Positions 1-8,934 are shown, counted from the stretch's first letter. The stretch: DNA of 26,427 nt from an uncultured Bacteroidota bacterium (GCA_937894725.1 CALAYL010000025.1:1-26427); one strand, 5' to 3'. Program-made: numbers and translations. The notes: generated by a model not told the origin, from the letters alone.

Positions 1-901
1 TCACTACTATTGACGCATTATTCGATGTTGCTGGACAACTGCCTGATGCGGCTATCGTATAGCTGATTACTGCTGTGCCTGAGCCTGAAGTAGGGGCTGT
101 ATAGGTTGACCCACTTACTGATCCTGGGCCTGATACCAAGGCAAAGGTTCCACCGCCAGGTGTACCTGTTAATGCTCTTGTACTACCATTGCCACATATT
201 CCTGCTGTAGAGGTGGTATTGTTTGCTGCACCTGGATTGGCATCAACTGTAAAAGTTACATCACTTGAACAAACACCTACTGTAGCACGAATTGTTTTTG
301 ATCCAGCAGATGATGGTGTATATGTAGTGCCCGAAATAGAACCACCACCAGATACAATTGACCAAGTTACAGTTGGGTTATTGTGCGTACCCCCTAAAGT
401 TGAAGAGAGTGCTTTTGTACCGTTTGAACAAATTGAAGCTGTAGAGGTGGTATTACTTATTGTGGTATTTTGCCTAACCTGCAATTGAGCAGAAGATCCT
501 GGCCATGTACTGCCACAACTAAACCTTTCCACTTGTACATTTAATGTTCCATTGTATGTTGATGTCCAATCGAATGATGCAGTGTTACCTGTACATGACG
601 GACCATTGTCATCATTATATGCTCCAGTTTGAAAAGTTGTTCCATTAAAACCCGTAAGCTGACTATCCCAAGTTGAACCACAAGTGCTTACTGAATAATT
701 CACACCATTTACTACTGCTAACGTTTTATAAGCAGTAGAAGATACGTTCACACTAGTGCCAAAAGCATTGCATCCTGCAACAACTGCGCCTTCATTCACA
801 ACACCACGCCAACCACATTGTGAAAATCCATCTACAGGCATCATAGTAAACGACACCAAGGAAACTATTAAAACGGCTAATTTTTGTAATTTTATTATCA
901 T
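1..901 (-). CDS. Secreted Ig-like-repeat protein, N-terminal part (C-terminus off the left edge)
   Basis: The minus strand is open from an ATG at 901 through the left edge: 300 codons with no stop, and no end in the window. The product starts with a clear signal peptide (MIIKLQKLAVLIVSLVSF, cleavage plausible after the GFSQ near residue 28). A Cys-containing domain follows (about residues 29-140; CGWRG, STWDSQL and DDNGPSC motifs), resembling beta-sandwich domains common near the N-terminus of exported Bacteroidota proteins. Then come Ig-like repeats of about 78 residues, each opening NTTSTA-x-I-C-x-NG (two seen). The family of each domain is not identified with certainty. By analogy it is probably a T9SS-exported surface protein, but the sorting tail that would prove this is outside the window. 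A 433-base spacer separates it from the upstream gene, so it probably has its own promoter. Confidence 0.85.
   Translation of the reverse strand, partial: MIIKLQKLAVLIVSLVSFTMMPVDGFSQCGWRGVVNEGAVVAGCNAFGTSVNVSSTAYKTLAVVNGVNYSVSTCGSTWDSQLTGFNGTTFQTGAYNDDNGPSCTGNTASFDWTSTYNGTLNVQVERFSCGSTWPGSSAQLQVRQNTTISNTTSTASICSNGTKALSSTLGGTHNNPTVTWSIVSGGGSISGTTYTPSSAGSKTIRATVGVCSSDVTFTVDANPGAANNTTSTAGICGNGSTRALTGTPGGGTFALVSGPGSVSGSTYTAPTSGSGTAVISYTIAASGSCPATSNNASIVV
204..454 (-). repeat. In-frame direct repeat inside the Ig-like protein
   Basis: An exact 17-base repeat, gctgtagaggtggtatt on the plus strand, occurs at 204-220 and 438-454. The spacing is 234 bases, exactly 78 codons. Read on the coding strand it marks the start of successive Ig-like repeats (NTTSTA). 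Codon-level identity at the repeat boundary suggests fairly recent duplication of the protein repeat. Confidence 0.75.
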
Positions 902-1334
902 CTGTTATATAAATGTTAATGTTATAAAAGTAAATTTATCTATTAGGTATTGCTTTAATCGAACTTGCGACAATATTGTATTGTGCATCTACTTTAGGGC
1001 TTATCAGCAAAAAACTAAAGGAAAAAAAAACGCCACCAAGTAACTTAATGAAAAATGAATTGTTTGGTTTGGTAAAAATTGTCATAATCAAAGGATAATA
1101 TTTTTGTTATAAAAACATGTTTGGGGTCATAAATCTAATGAATTGTGCTGATAAAAGTGTGGATAAAGTCATTTTTGTATATTAAAAACCACAAGAAATT
1201 AAACCACACGGATTTAATTCCTTATTTATCAGTAAATTAAAATAATTATTTTTTTCAAAAAAAATAATTAGCAAACTCAAAATTTGTATAATCTAGTGTA
1301 CAATTCAGTATAAATAAGCTATAAAGCCTCGATT
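902..1334. other. Intergenic spacer, 433 bases, AT-rich
   Basis: No convincing coding frame or RNA gene is visible here. The spacer lies between two minus-strand genes, so it should hold the 3' end of the glycosyltransferase transcript and the promoter of the secreted protein starting at 901. The only clear structure is the A/T-only hairpin at 1243-1270. I looked for the Bacteroidota promoter pattern (TTTG, about 19 bases, TAnnTTTG) on the minus strand and found no good match. Confidence 0.6.
1243..1270. terminator. A/T-only inverted repeat, possible weak terminator
   Basis: Thirteen bases (taattattttttt, 1243-1255) pair perfectly with 1258-1270 across a 2-base centre. It starts 65 bases downstream of the glycosyltransferase stop codon (minus-strand direction), where a terminator would be expected. 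The stem contains no G or C, so it would be weak. It may simply be a low-complexity palindrome. Confidence 0.3.
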
Positions 1335-4118
1335 TTAGTTTGCTGTCTTAAGCAGCATTTCTTTGATGTTTTGGTTAGTTCCATTCGTAATGGAGTCTGC
1401 TTTTAAAAGCCAAAATCGTGCATCTGAGTTTTGTTTGTTAGCTAGATATAATTGACCAATGTTGATAAATGGATCTGGAAGATTGGGGAGTTTTTCGGCA
1501 GCTTGTATATTAATGGCTATCGAATTTTCATAGTCTTTAAGTTGGAAATAAATATAACTCAACTTGCCATATCCATCATAATCATTTGGCGTTAACTCAA
1601 TATATTTTTGATAAAAAGGAACAGCCTCTTTAAGTTGCCCTTTTGCAAAAAACAATTCTCCTATATTCATAAACAACTGATTGTAGCTCGAATCTACTTT
1701 CGAAGCCAATAAAAAATAATGCAAAGCGCTATCCGCTTCTCTACGCTGAATATAAACTCGACCAATATCAAATATGACATTGAAGGTGTTAGGATATATT
1801 TCAAAAGACTTTTTAAAGTGTGTTATTGCTTCTTTAGAATAAGCATCATACTCATTTTTAGGAAAATTGTCTTGAGTAGTATATTTCATAATGTTTAACG
1901 CCAGCAAATTGTGTGCTTGTGCAGAATTTGATACATAGGCAATATCTTTTCGCATGAGCGTAAGGTGATCTTTCCAATCGAAATTTCGAGAAAAGGTGAT
2001 TAGAGAATATAAGAGCAGGGGTGTAATCAAAATAGCTTTTGCAGACATGGGCAAATCGATGATGCGCTTGATTTCAACGATTTTGAAAAAGCGATGAAGC
2101 AGATAAAACAGAAAATACCCCAATAGCACACTCCACCCCATGGAAGCCACAAACATATACCTGTCGCCAATCACACCTGGTACTGGCATAAAAAACCCAG
2201 AAGAAATAGCCAAACTTGCTAAAAGTGTAATAAGACCAAATGCGACCTGCCTTTGTTTTCGAATAACGAAGATAGCTGTCAAGGATAATGCAATTAGTAA
2301 AACAAGCCCCAAAAGTGCTGTAGAGCTTGATAGTGGTAGCGGTTTTATAAACTCATAGCCATAATAAAACGCCAGTGGATAGGGCCATACCAGTTTTTGT
2401 GCATAAAAGCCCATTACTTCAAATGCAGTGCCCAAGCGAACATCTATACTAGTACCTGGAGGTAGGGGATATTCGATATACGAAAGCGGACGATCTGTTT
2501 TGGTGGATTTTAGAGCCTCCACTGCATTGCCGAGATCATTTTGTATGACATTGGTGCTTGGAGGCAAATTCGGCAATCCTTGATTGAAAAAGATAATTAT
2601 TAAAACAAGAGCAAGCAATAATCCAAAAAACAACTGACCATAATTGACGATATATTGATTGATGTATTTTCTAAAAAAGAAAATTGTAACAAATCCCAAC
2701 TCTAGTAACATGGTAGGATTATAATCTGTGAAATTATTTTGCACCAACACATAAATACTTGATACAATTGTGATGAGAAACAGAATATAAAAGGCCCAAC
2801 TGTTATTTTTGAATAGCTGAGTACTACATAACAAAAGGAAGAATACATAGATAGGGAAAAAGCTAGGTATTGCGATCAAACTAAACAAAATCAACGCAAA
2901 AGCAAGTGAGTAATAAGCATAAAAACGACCTCTTTTTAGCAAGCTGGTAAAAAAAGTAATATACGTAAAAATGATGCCGTATGTTATTCCCATTAACCTA
3001 AATGGATTGATCTCAAAATCCAATAAGTATAAATATAATATTGCCACAGCCGTCAAAACCCCTATCTCCAAATTCCAAATTTTCGATTTGAAATAGCTTC
3101 CCACTGTTGCTGTTAGTAATACTAAAATCACTAAAAAAACACTTGGATAAACAGCCTGTATCAAAAAAAACTTAATTGCCAAAATAGCAATAACTAATAT
3201 GCTAGAAATAAGATAAGGCATGAGCGATTCTCTTTCTACCAATGGGACTTGAATCGAATGGTGTTTTATTTTCATTTCGCTAAATACATCGCGAATCCAT
3301 TTTATCAAATCCACTCGCCTCGCCCACCAATAAAAAACAACGACAGCGAGGTTAACAAAAATGAGATAGAAATTTTTGGTACTAGCGTTAGGTATATCCA
3401 AGAAAAAATAACCGACCAAACTCATCAACACTGTAGTGCCCATCAGTACCCCAAAACTAGCTGTCGAAAATAGCACAACCGACAATGGTATGAGTATCGC
3501 AAAAAGAATATAGCCACCCTTCGACAACATGGCCAGCAAAAAAAGTAAGAATGAAAATACTATGCCTACCCATTTCTTTTTTTCTGTCGATTTGATAGCT
3601 AGCAACATACTCCACAAACTAAAAAGTAACCCCAATATTTCATCTCTATTCTTAATACTACACACCACCTCGGTATGCGTAGTATGTGCACTAAAAAGCA
3701 AGGTTACAAACAAGGCTAAAGGTACAGAAAGACCTATTTGAATAAGTAGCTTAAATAAGATTAGGCATAAGGCTATGTACAATAATAAATTTATCAAATG
3801 TCCTACAAATGGACTCTCTCCAAAAAAAGTATGCTCTATCGCAAAAGTAGTGTGTACCACGGGTCTATACTCATACGCATAGCCCATATCGTCTTGATAA
3901 TAGGGCGAACTGAAAATTTCGGGTATGGCGGATATTCCTTTTGAAGTAGTTCGATGATTTCGTGTCACCAACTCGTCATCCAGATTATAATTATTAAAAA
4001 GGGAGTTTGAAAAAAGAAAAAAAGTAAACACTGCAATGATGAATTGCAATTGATATTTCACATACCAATGTCCCTTTTTCACTACTGGCTTTGCAATCGC
4101 TTTTTTGGTCTTACTCAT
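1335..4118 (-). CDS. TMTC-like GT-C membrane glycosyltransferase with C-terminal TPRs
   Basis: A 927-residue polytopic membrane protein. A short basic cytoplasmic N-terminus precedes the first membrane segment (about residues 24-42). Next comes an extracytoplasmic loop with the acidic N-L-D-D-E motif (D47, D48, E49), placed like the catalytic acidic residues of GT-C enzymes, then YRP at 84-86. Many further hydrophobic helices follow to about residue 700. HTTHTEVV...KNRDE (145-160), GDRYMF near 651 and the RNFDW segment just before the TPRs are the landmarks I recognise from TMTC/DUF1736-type proteins, whose animal members are O-mannosyltransferases. About four TPRs fill residues 710-927 (for example NIGELFFAKGQLKEAV). 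The likely role is transfer of a sugar from a lipid carrier to an exported protein or glycan; donor and acceptor cannot be told from sequence. It lies 87 bases downstream of the PorP/SprF gene on the same strand, so they may be co-transcribed. Confidence 0.8.
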   Translation of the reverse strand: MSKTKKAIAKPVVKKGHWYVKYQLQFIIAVFTFFLFSNSLFNNYNLDDELVTRNHRTTSKGISAIPEIFSSPYYQDDMGYAYEYRPVVHTTFAIEHTFFGESPFVGHLINLLLYIALCLILFKLLIQIGLSVPLALFVTLLFSAHTTHTEVVCSIKNRDEILGLLFSLWSMLLAIKSTEKKKWVGIVFSFLLFLLAMLSKGGYILFAILIPLSVVLFSTASFGVLMGTTVLMSLVGYFFLDIPNASTKNFYLIFVNLAVVVFYWWARRVDLIKWIRDVFSEMKIKHHSIQVPLVERESLMPYLISSILVIAILAIKFFLIQAVYPSVFLVILVLLTATVGSYFKSKIWNLEIGVLTAVAILYLYLLDFEINPFRLMGITYGIIFTYITFFTSLLKRGRFYAYYSLAFALILFSLIAIPSFFPIYVFFLLLCSTQLFKNNSWAFYILFLITIVSSIYVLVQNNFTDYNPTMLLELGFVTIFFFRKYINQYIVNYGQLFFGLLLALVLIIIFFNQGLPNLPPSTNVIQNDLGNAVEALKSTKTDRPLSYIEYPLPPGTSIDVRLGTAFEVMGFYAQKLVWPYPLAFYYGYEFIKPLPLSSSTALLGLVLLIALSLTAIFVIRKQRQVAFGLITLLASLAISSGFFMPVPGVIGDRYMFVASMGWSVLLGYFLFYLLHRFFKIVEIKRIIDLPMSAKAILITPLLLYSLITFSRNFDWKDHLTLMRKDIAYVSNSAQAHNLLALNIMKYTTQDNFPKNEYDAYSKEAITHFKKSFEIYPNTFNVIFDIGRVYIQRREADSALHYFLLASKVDSSYNQLFMNIGELFFAKGQLKEAVPFYQKYIELTPNDYDGYGKLSYIYFQLKDYENSIAINIQAAEKLPNLPDPFINIGQLYLANKQNSDARFWLLKADSITNGTNQNIKEMLLKTAN

Positions 4119-4205
4119 TTATGGCTACCTCGTTTTTTCAAAGCTATAAATAATAATATGATACCTTACAAAAGGCTATAAATTAAATATAGTACGTAAA
4201 CAAAA

Positions 4206-5231
4206 TTAAAACTTTGGACAATAGCCCACGTAGTCAATCGAGGCATCTCGATATCGCTTAAAGATATACACCACCGACAATTCTAACGCACCTTGTGCCC
4301 TAGATGCTCCTCTCAGATCCGAATGATTCAAATCATAGCTCACCCCTATTCTCGCACCATAAACTTCGACTCCTGCATTCAAAATAGCCGCATCTTTGAC
4401 TCTGTAAAATGCACCTCCAAATACGCCTACATTTTCATTAGTAGTTTGATAATTTACGCCCACTCCCAGGTGAAAAAGTGTAGCATTCGATTGCATCATA
4501 AATAAGAAAATAGGTGATATCGTCCATTGGTCATCATAGCCCGTAGTAATCTCACACCCTGCATTCACCACATGTCTTCGCCCTATGGTTGTGGTCTGTC
4601 CTAAAAATGACTCTTTGGGTGCTGCCGCATGGTGCATCGCATAGCCTATATTAAATGCAAATCTATCTTTAGGTCTTGAGCTAAACAACACGCCTATATT
4701 CACATCTGGGTACAACATTGAACGATTGGCTACTGGCTCATTGTTAGGTAGCGATGGATTCCATCCAAAATTTGAATTGAGTTGAGATTCAAAAATTAAG
4801 TTTTCAAAACGAATTTGTTTTGATACCACTCCCGCCTGAATACCAAAGGAGATATGCGACCTACCATACTGACTCACCGATTGATGATAAGCTATAGAAA
4901 TCATACCCGAGTTGGTTTGCAAAGCCCCATCGCCTGCTTTGTCATTAAAAAACATACCTCCTACACCCAATCGATTGTTGCCAAGACGTGTAGGCAACAC
5001 ATTGCCATCTACCGATGCTTGAAAGGTTTGATAAGGTGTTACGGCATTGAGTGTAGGTATTGTAAACCACTGATTTCGATAATTAAATGTACCTCGGACA
5101 AGCCCATTAAACTTTCCTGTAAATGCGGGATTCAATGCTATGGGGGCTCCCCAATGTTGAGAAAAATGTATATCCTGAGCATAAGTAGCTAAAGAAAATA
5201 GCACTATAATAAATGTAAATAATTTCCGCAT
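4206..5231 (-). CDS. PorP/SprF family T9SS outer-membrane protein (copy 1)
   Basis: 341 residues with a signal peptide (MRKLFTFIIVLFSLATYAQ, cleavage after about residue 18). It then has the family opening DIHFSQHWGAPIALNPAFTG and a run of amphipathic beta-strands typical of an outer-membrane barrel. The segment SYDLNHSDLRGASRAQGALE and the C-terminal CPKF are also characteristic. In the family, PorP (Porphyromonas) and SprF (Flavobacterium) are needed for secretion or surface anchoring of T9SS cargo, SprF specifically for the adhesin SprB. This copy has no type B cargo gene next to it within the window. It lies between cphA (81 bases upstream) and the TMTC-like gene (87 bases downstream). 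Its paralogue is at 9944-11032. Confidence 0.93.
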   Translation of the reverse strand: MRKLFTFIIVLFSLATYAQDIHFSQHWGAPIALNPAFTGKFNGLVRGTFNYRNQWFTIPTLNAVTPYQTFQASVDGNVLPTRLGNNRLGVGGMFFNDKAGDGALQTNSGMISIAYHQSVSQYGRSHISFGIQAGVVSKQIRFENLIFESQLNSNFGWNPSLPNNEPVANRSMLYPDVNIGVLFSSRPKDRFAFNIGYAMHHAAAPKESFLGQTTTIGRRHVVNAGCEITTGYDDQWTISPIFLFMMQSNATLFHLGVGVNYQTTNENVGVFGGAFYRVKDAAILNAGVEVYGARIGVSYDLNHSDLRGASRAQGALELSVVYIFKRYRDASIDYVGYCPKF

Positions 5232-5312
5232 TCGCCCTTAGTTTGAGTTTGAAAGTAAAACTTTTTTTAATGAATTGAAAAAAAATTAAGGATTACGCTT
5301 ATTTGTTTCGTC

Positions 5313-7964
5313 TTATATAGTCCAATCCACAAAACTATCTACTCTTATTTTTCCATTATCTTCATCTTCTTTCAATCGCTGAATCTGATCCAAAGCAGAC
5401 ACTACCACATCGTGAATTATCACTATAAATGAGCCTCTGATGGCATTTTTTACCGCATAATCGATGGCCTCTTTTTCCGACTTTATGGCGATTATTTTAA
5501 TCTCCCTTTTGACCCTATGAATACCCTCTGTCAAGAGTGCAATGATTTCTTCTTCGGTTCTACCACGCAGATTTTTGTCTTGACGGATAATGATTTCATC
5601 AAAAACCTTGGCCGCTTCCTCGCCCAAAGCTATGGTATCTTCATCGCGCCTATCGCCTACTCCAGCTATTACGCCTACCTTTTTGGTAGCTTCGATTTTT
5701 TCTACAAACTTGCCTATGGCTGCCATACCGTGTGCATTGTGTGCATAGTCTGCCATGACCGCAAACTCATTGAAATGGAAAATATTCATCCTACCTGGAG
5801 TTTGGGCTGGTGAAGGCACGAAAGTTTGAAGCGCTAATTTGATATCCTCAATTTTAAAATCCGACAAGTACGCAGCTAGCATAGCGGGCAACACATTGGC
5901 AATATTGAACTCTGCCTTGCCGCCAAAAGTGATGGGTATATTCGTCACTTTATCTACTCGAATTTTCCAATTCCCTTTCATTATTGTAACATAGCCATCT
6001 TCATACACCGCAGCTATACCGCCCTGTCCACAATGCTTTTGAAGTACAGGATTTTTTTCATCGAGCGAAAAAAGCGCAATCTTACAATCTAACTCTTCAC
6101 GCATTTTCATCACATATTTATCATCGGCATTTAGAATAGCATATCCCCATGGAAAAACTGTTTTTGGCACTACTGCTTTTACTCTAGCCAACTGATCCAA
6201 TGTGTCAATACCCCCCAATCCTAAATGGTCTGGGGCAATATTGGTTACAATAGCTATATCGCAATTGTGAAAACCCAATCCTGCTCTCAAAATCCCACCA
6301 CGTGCTGATTCTAATACAGCAAATTCTACCGTAGGGTCTTTCAACACAAACTCTGCACTTACTGGGCCTGTACAGTCGCCACTCATTAGTTTTTCACTTT
6401 GTATATACACCCCTTCGGTAGTGGTAAATCCTACCTTTTTGCCCATCTGTTTTACAATATGCGCAGTGATACGTGTAGTTGTCGTTTTTCCATTCGTGCC
6501 CGTGATAGCAATGATAGGGATGCGAGCTGAAACTCCCGGAGGATAAAGCATGTCTATCACTGGTTCTGCCACATTTCTAGGCAACCCTACGGTTGGGTCT
6601 AAATGCATTCTAAACCCGGGTGCAGCATTCACTTCCAAAACCGCACCACCGTTTTCGGCTATAGGGTCTAATAGGTCTTTTGCCATTATATCAATACCGC
6701 ATATATCTAATCCGATGATACGGGCTATACGTTCCGCCATTACTATATTTGATGGGTGTATCGTATCGGTAATATCTGTAGCTGTACCGCCAGTACTAAG
6801 GTTGGCAGTTGGTTTCAGCCATAGCTCTTCCCCTTTGTCCAATACGGTATCGAGAGTGTAATTTTTTGCCGACAATATGTTTTGTGTAAACTCATCTACC
6901 TTAATGGCGGTGAGGGTTTTCTCATGTCCATACCCTCTTCGTGGGTCTTCGTTTACTTTATCAATAAGTTGCTGTATGGTCGATGTGCCATCGCCTTTTA
7001 CCGCTGCTGGTGTGCGCAATGCTGCGGCCACAAATTTATAATTGATGACTAAAATTCGATGGTCTTGACCGGTTATAAATTTTTCGCAGATTACACCTTT
7101 AGAATACTTTTTGGCAGCCCAAAATCCCGCTTTTACCTCTTCTAAATTTTTCAAATCGGTAGTGGCTCCTTTGCCGTGATTGCCATCTATTGGTTTGGTC
7201 ACCAGCGGATATCCAATCCTACTGATAGCACGTCCCAAATCTTCTTCATTATATATTATCATCCCTTTAGGCACGGGAATTTGAGCTGCTTCGAGTAGAT
7301 TTTTTGTATCTTCTTTATCGCAGGCTATTTCTACCGCAATATTGCTCGTAGTACTGGCTACCGTAGCTTGAATCCTTCGTTGATTGATGCCATACCCAAG
7401 CTGCACTAGCGAGTTTCTATTCAATCGGATAAAAGGGATTTTTCTTTTTACGGCTTCATCTACAATAGAGCCTGTAGATGGCCCTAAGCGCTCGTTTTCT
7501 CTTATTTCTCTGAGGGTTTGCAAAATCGCTGACAAATCTACCGCAGTATTGTCTATCAAAGCCTGTGCTATCGCTACACTCGCCTCTGCTGCATACTTTC
7601 CCACATTGGCTTCCATATATGCAAACACTACGTTGTAAATACCACTGGTACTCGTTTCTCGCGTACGACCAAACCCCAAATTCATTCCTGCCAAAGTTTG
7701 AATTTCTAGCGCAATATGTTCTATCACATGCCCCATCCAAGTGCCTTCTTTCACACGTTCAAAAAAACCGCCTTCATATTCCTTTGAACATCGATGTGTA
7801 AACATAGATGGAAATAGCGCTTCTATCCTTTCTGAAAAACCGTCAATCAAGTTGGTAGGTCTTTGCTCTAGCTCCTCTATATCGAGTACCATTTGGATGA
7901 GCTTATGTCTTCTCACACTCCAATAGTTTGGCCCATTCATCACTTTGATTTCGAGTATCTTCAT
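5313..7964 (-). CDS. cphA: Cyanophycin synthetase
   Basis: 883 residues, normal length for CphA. It catalyses ATP-dependent alternating addition of Asp to the backbone and Arg to the beta-carboxyl side chain, making multi-L-arginyl-poly-L-aspartate in the cytoplasm. Three regions are visible. The N-terminal domain (about 1-160) includes H79-V-I-E82-H83, an HxxEH inverse-zincin-like motif. The ATP-grasp domain (about 165-475) has KPIDGNHGKG around 257-266 and LEVNAAPGFRMHLDP at 443-457. The Mur-ligase domain (about 483-883) has the P-loop GTNGKTTTT at 489-497, ESARGG around 552-557 and a downstream DYAHNAHG. No inactivating change was seen. The ATG at 7964 begins the conserved MKILEIKVMNGPNYWS. 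It is divergent from cphB, with 97 bases between the starts. The PorP/SprF gene follows after 81 bases and could be co-transcribed. Confidence 0.97.
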   Translation of the reverse strand: MKILEIKVMNGPNYWSVRRHKLIQMVLDIEELEQRPTNLIDGFSERIEALFPSMFTHRCSKEYEGGFFERVKEGTWMGHVIEHIALEIQTLAGMNLGFGRTRETSTSGIYNVVFAYMEANVGKYAAEASVAIAQALIDNTAVDLSAILQTLREIRENERLGPSTGSIVDEAVKRKIPFIRLNRNSLVQLGYGINQRRIQATVASTTSNIAVEIACDKEDTKNLLEAAQIPVPKGMIIYNEEDLGRAISRIGYPLVTKPIDGNHGKGATTDLKNLEEVKAGFWAAKKYSKGVICEKFITGQDHRILVINYKFVAAALRTPAAVKGDGTSTIQQLIDKVNEDPRRGYGHEKTLTAIKVDEFTQNILSAKNYTLDTVLDKGEELWLKPTANLSTGGTATDITDTIHPSNIVMAERIARIIGLDICGIDIMAKDLLDPIAENGGAVLEVNAAPGFRMHLDPTVGLPRNVAEPVIDMLYPPGVSARIPIIAITGTNGKTTTTRITAHIVKQMGKKVGFTTTEGVYIQSEKLMSGDCTGPVSAEFVLKDPTVEFAVLESARGGILRAGLGFHNCDIAIVTNIAPDHLGLGGIDTLDQLARVKAVVPKTVFPWGYAILNADDKYVMKMREELDCKIALFSLDEKNPVLQKHCGQGGIAAVYEDGYVTIMKGNWKIRVDKVTNIPITFGGKAEFNIANVLPAMLAAYLSDFKIEDIKLALQTFVPSPAQTPGRMNIFHFNEFAVMADYAHNAHGMAAIGKFVEKIEATKKVGVIAGVGDRRDEDTIALGEEAAKVFDEIIIRQDKNLRGRTEEEIIALLTEGIHRVKREIKIIAIKSEKEAIDYAVKNAIRGSFIVIIHDVVVSALDQIQRLKEDEDNGKIRVDSFVDWTI

Positions 7965-8061
7965 TTTATCGTTTTTGTTGTTGAAAATTAGCGTTTAGTT
8001 AATTCACATTTTGTGGTTAATGTAATATGAAAATTTAAAATAGAAAATACAAATTTGCGTT
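7965..8061. promoter_or_regulatory. Divergent cphA / cphB intergenic control region
   Basis: These 97 AT-rich bases separate the start codons of cphA (minus) and cphB (plus), so promoters for both must lie here or inside the neighbouring gene ends. CAAATTTG at 8050-8057 is a perfect 8-base palindrome just upstream of the cphB start. It resembles the Bacteroidota -7 element on both strands, with CA in place of TA, but no matching -33 element is seen at the right distance. Positions of the promoters and of any operator remain unassigned. Confidence 0.5.
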
Positions 8062-8934
8062 ATGAATTCTCCAAAGGGTAAATTAATTTCGATAGGAGGT
8101 GCTGAAGATAAGGGTTCAGACCTAGAGCAGGGCATCATTCACCGCAATAATCTCAATTTTTTTGAGCTCGGTATTCTTAAGCGTTTTGTAAAAGAAGTAG
8201 GGCGGCTAGATGCTCGTATCGAAGTAGTGACTACTGCCTCGTCTATACCAGTAGAAGTGGGTGAAAACTATTTGCATGCGCTTACCAAAATAGGCTGTAC
8301 AAATATCGGTATCCTCGATGTACGAGAACGAAAACAAGCCATGGAAGGCAGCACCCTACAACGCCTCAAAGACTGCGATGCTATTATGTTTTCAGGAGGC
8401 AATCAACTTCGACTTACGGCTATATTTGGAGGCACAGACTTTTTGACTTTACTCAAAAAAAGGTATCAACAAGAAAATTTTGTGATAGCAGGTACGAGTG
8501 CAGGGGCTATGGCGATGAGCAATACCATGATTTATCATGGCAATGCGGAGCAAGCACACCTCAAAGGTGAGGTCAAAATCACTACTGGATTAGCGTTGAT
8601 GCAAGGAGTGATTATAGATTCTCATTTCGTCAATCGCGGTAGATTTTCGAGGCTGGCGCAAGCCGTAGCCGCCAATCCATCTTGCATTGGTATAGGACTT
8701 GGCGAAGACACAGGCGTCATAGTTACAGATGGTCATCAATTAGAAACCATAGGCAGTGGTGCTGTTTTTCTATTCGATGGTCGAAAAATAAAGCAAACTA
8801 ACATAGCCGATATTGAAGAAGGTTCCCCGTTTTCGGTAGAAAATATGATAGTCCATATCATGGAAAATGGCAATTGGTTTGATCTCGAAACCTATCAATT
8901 CGATCTCGAAAGGGTAGATAACTTTAGCATATGA
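8062..8934 (+). CDS. cphB: Cyanophycinase
   Basis: 290 residues, a serine exopeptidase of family S51. It cuts cyanophycin to beta-Asp-Arg dipeptides. The nucleophile elbow is GTSAGA with Ser146. His188 (in IDSHFVNRGRFSRL) and Glu215 (in GLGEDTG) are the likely triad partners. Their spacing from Ser146 equals that of Ser132/His174/Glu201, which I recall for the Synechocystis enzyme. The MFSGGNQLRL segment (109-118) is also typical. There is no signal peptide, so this is the intracellular mobilising type rather than an extracellular scavenging one. The start at 8062 gives the usual short N-terminus before GKLISIGGAEDK. The stop overlaps the next gene's ATG (ATGA, 8931-8934), implying translational coupling. 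Confidence 0.97.
   Translation: MNSPKGKLISIGGAEDKGSDLEQGIIHRNNLNFFELGILKRFVKEVGRLDARIEVVTTASSIPVEVGENYLHALTKIGCTNIGILDVRERKQAMEGSTLQRLKDCDAIMFSGGNQLRLTAIFGGTDFLTLLKKRYQQENFVIAGTSAGAMAMSNTMIYHGNAEQAHLKGEVKITTGLALMQGVIIDSHFVNRGRFSRLAQAVAANPSCIGIGLGEDTGVIVTDGHQLETIGSGAVFLFDGRKIKQTNIADIEEGSPFSVENMIVHIMENGNWFDLETYQFDLERVDNFSI

Noticed and set aside
189..488. Plus-strand open frame of 99 codons
   Set aside because: It is antisense to the secreted Ig-repeat protein, which has a signal peptide and repeats. The plus frame has no recognisable features.
4181..4200. Similarity of aattaaatatagtacgtaaa to the stretch at 17455-17474
   Set aside because: About 16 of 20 bases match, but both are AT-rich and sit in different promoter contexts. 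Chance similarity is likely.
5232..5312. Possible terminator between cphA and PorP/SprF copy 1
   Set aside because: Only A-runs and T-runs able to pair weakly are present and there is no G/C stem, so the two genes may be co-transcribed.
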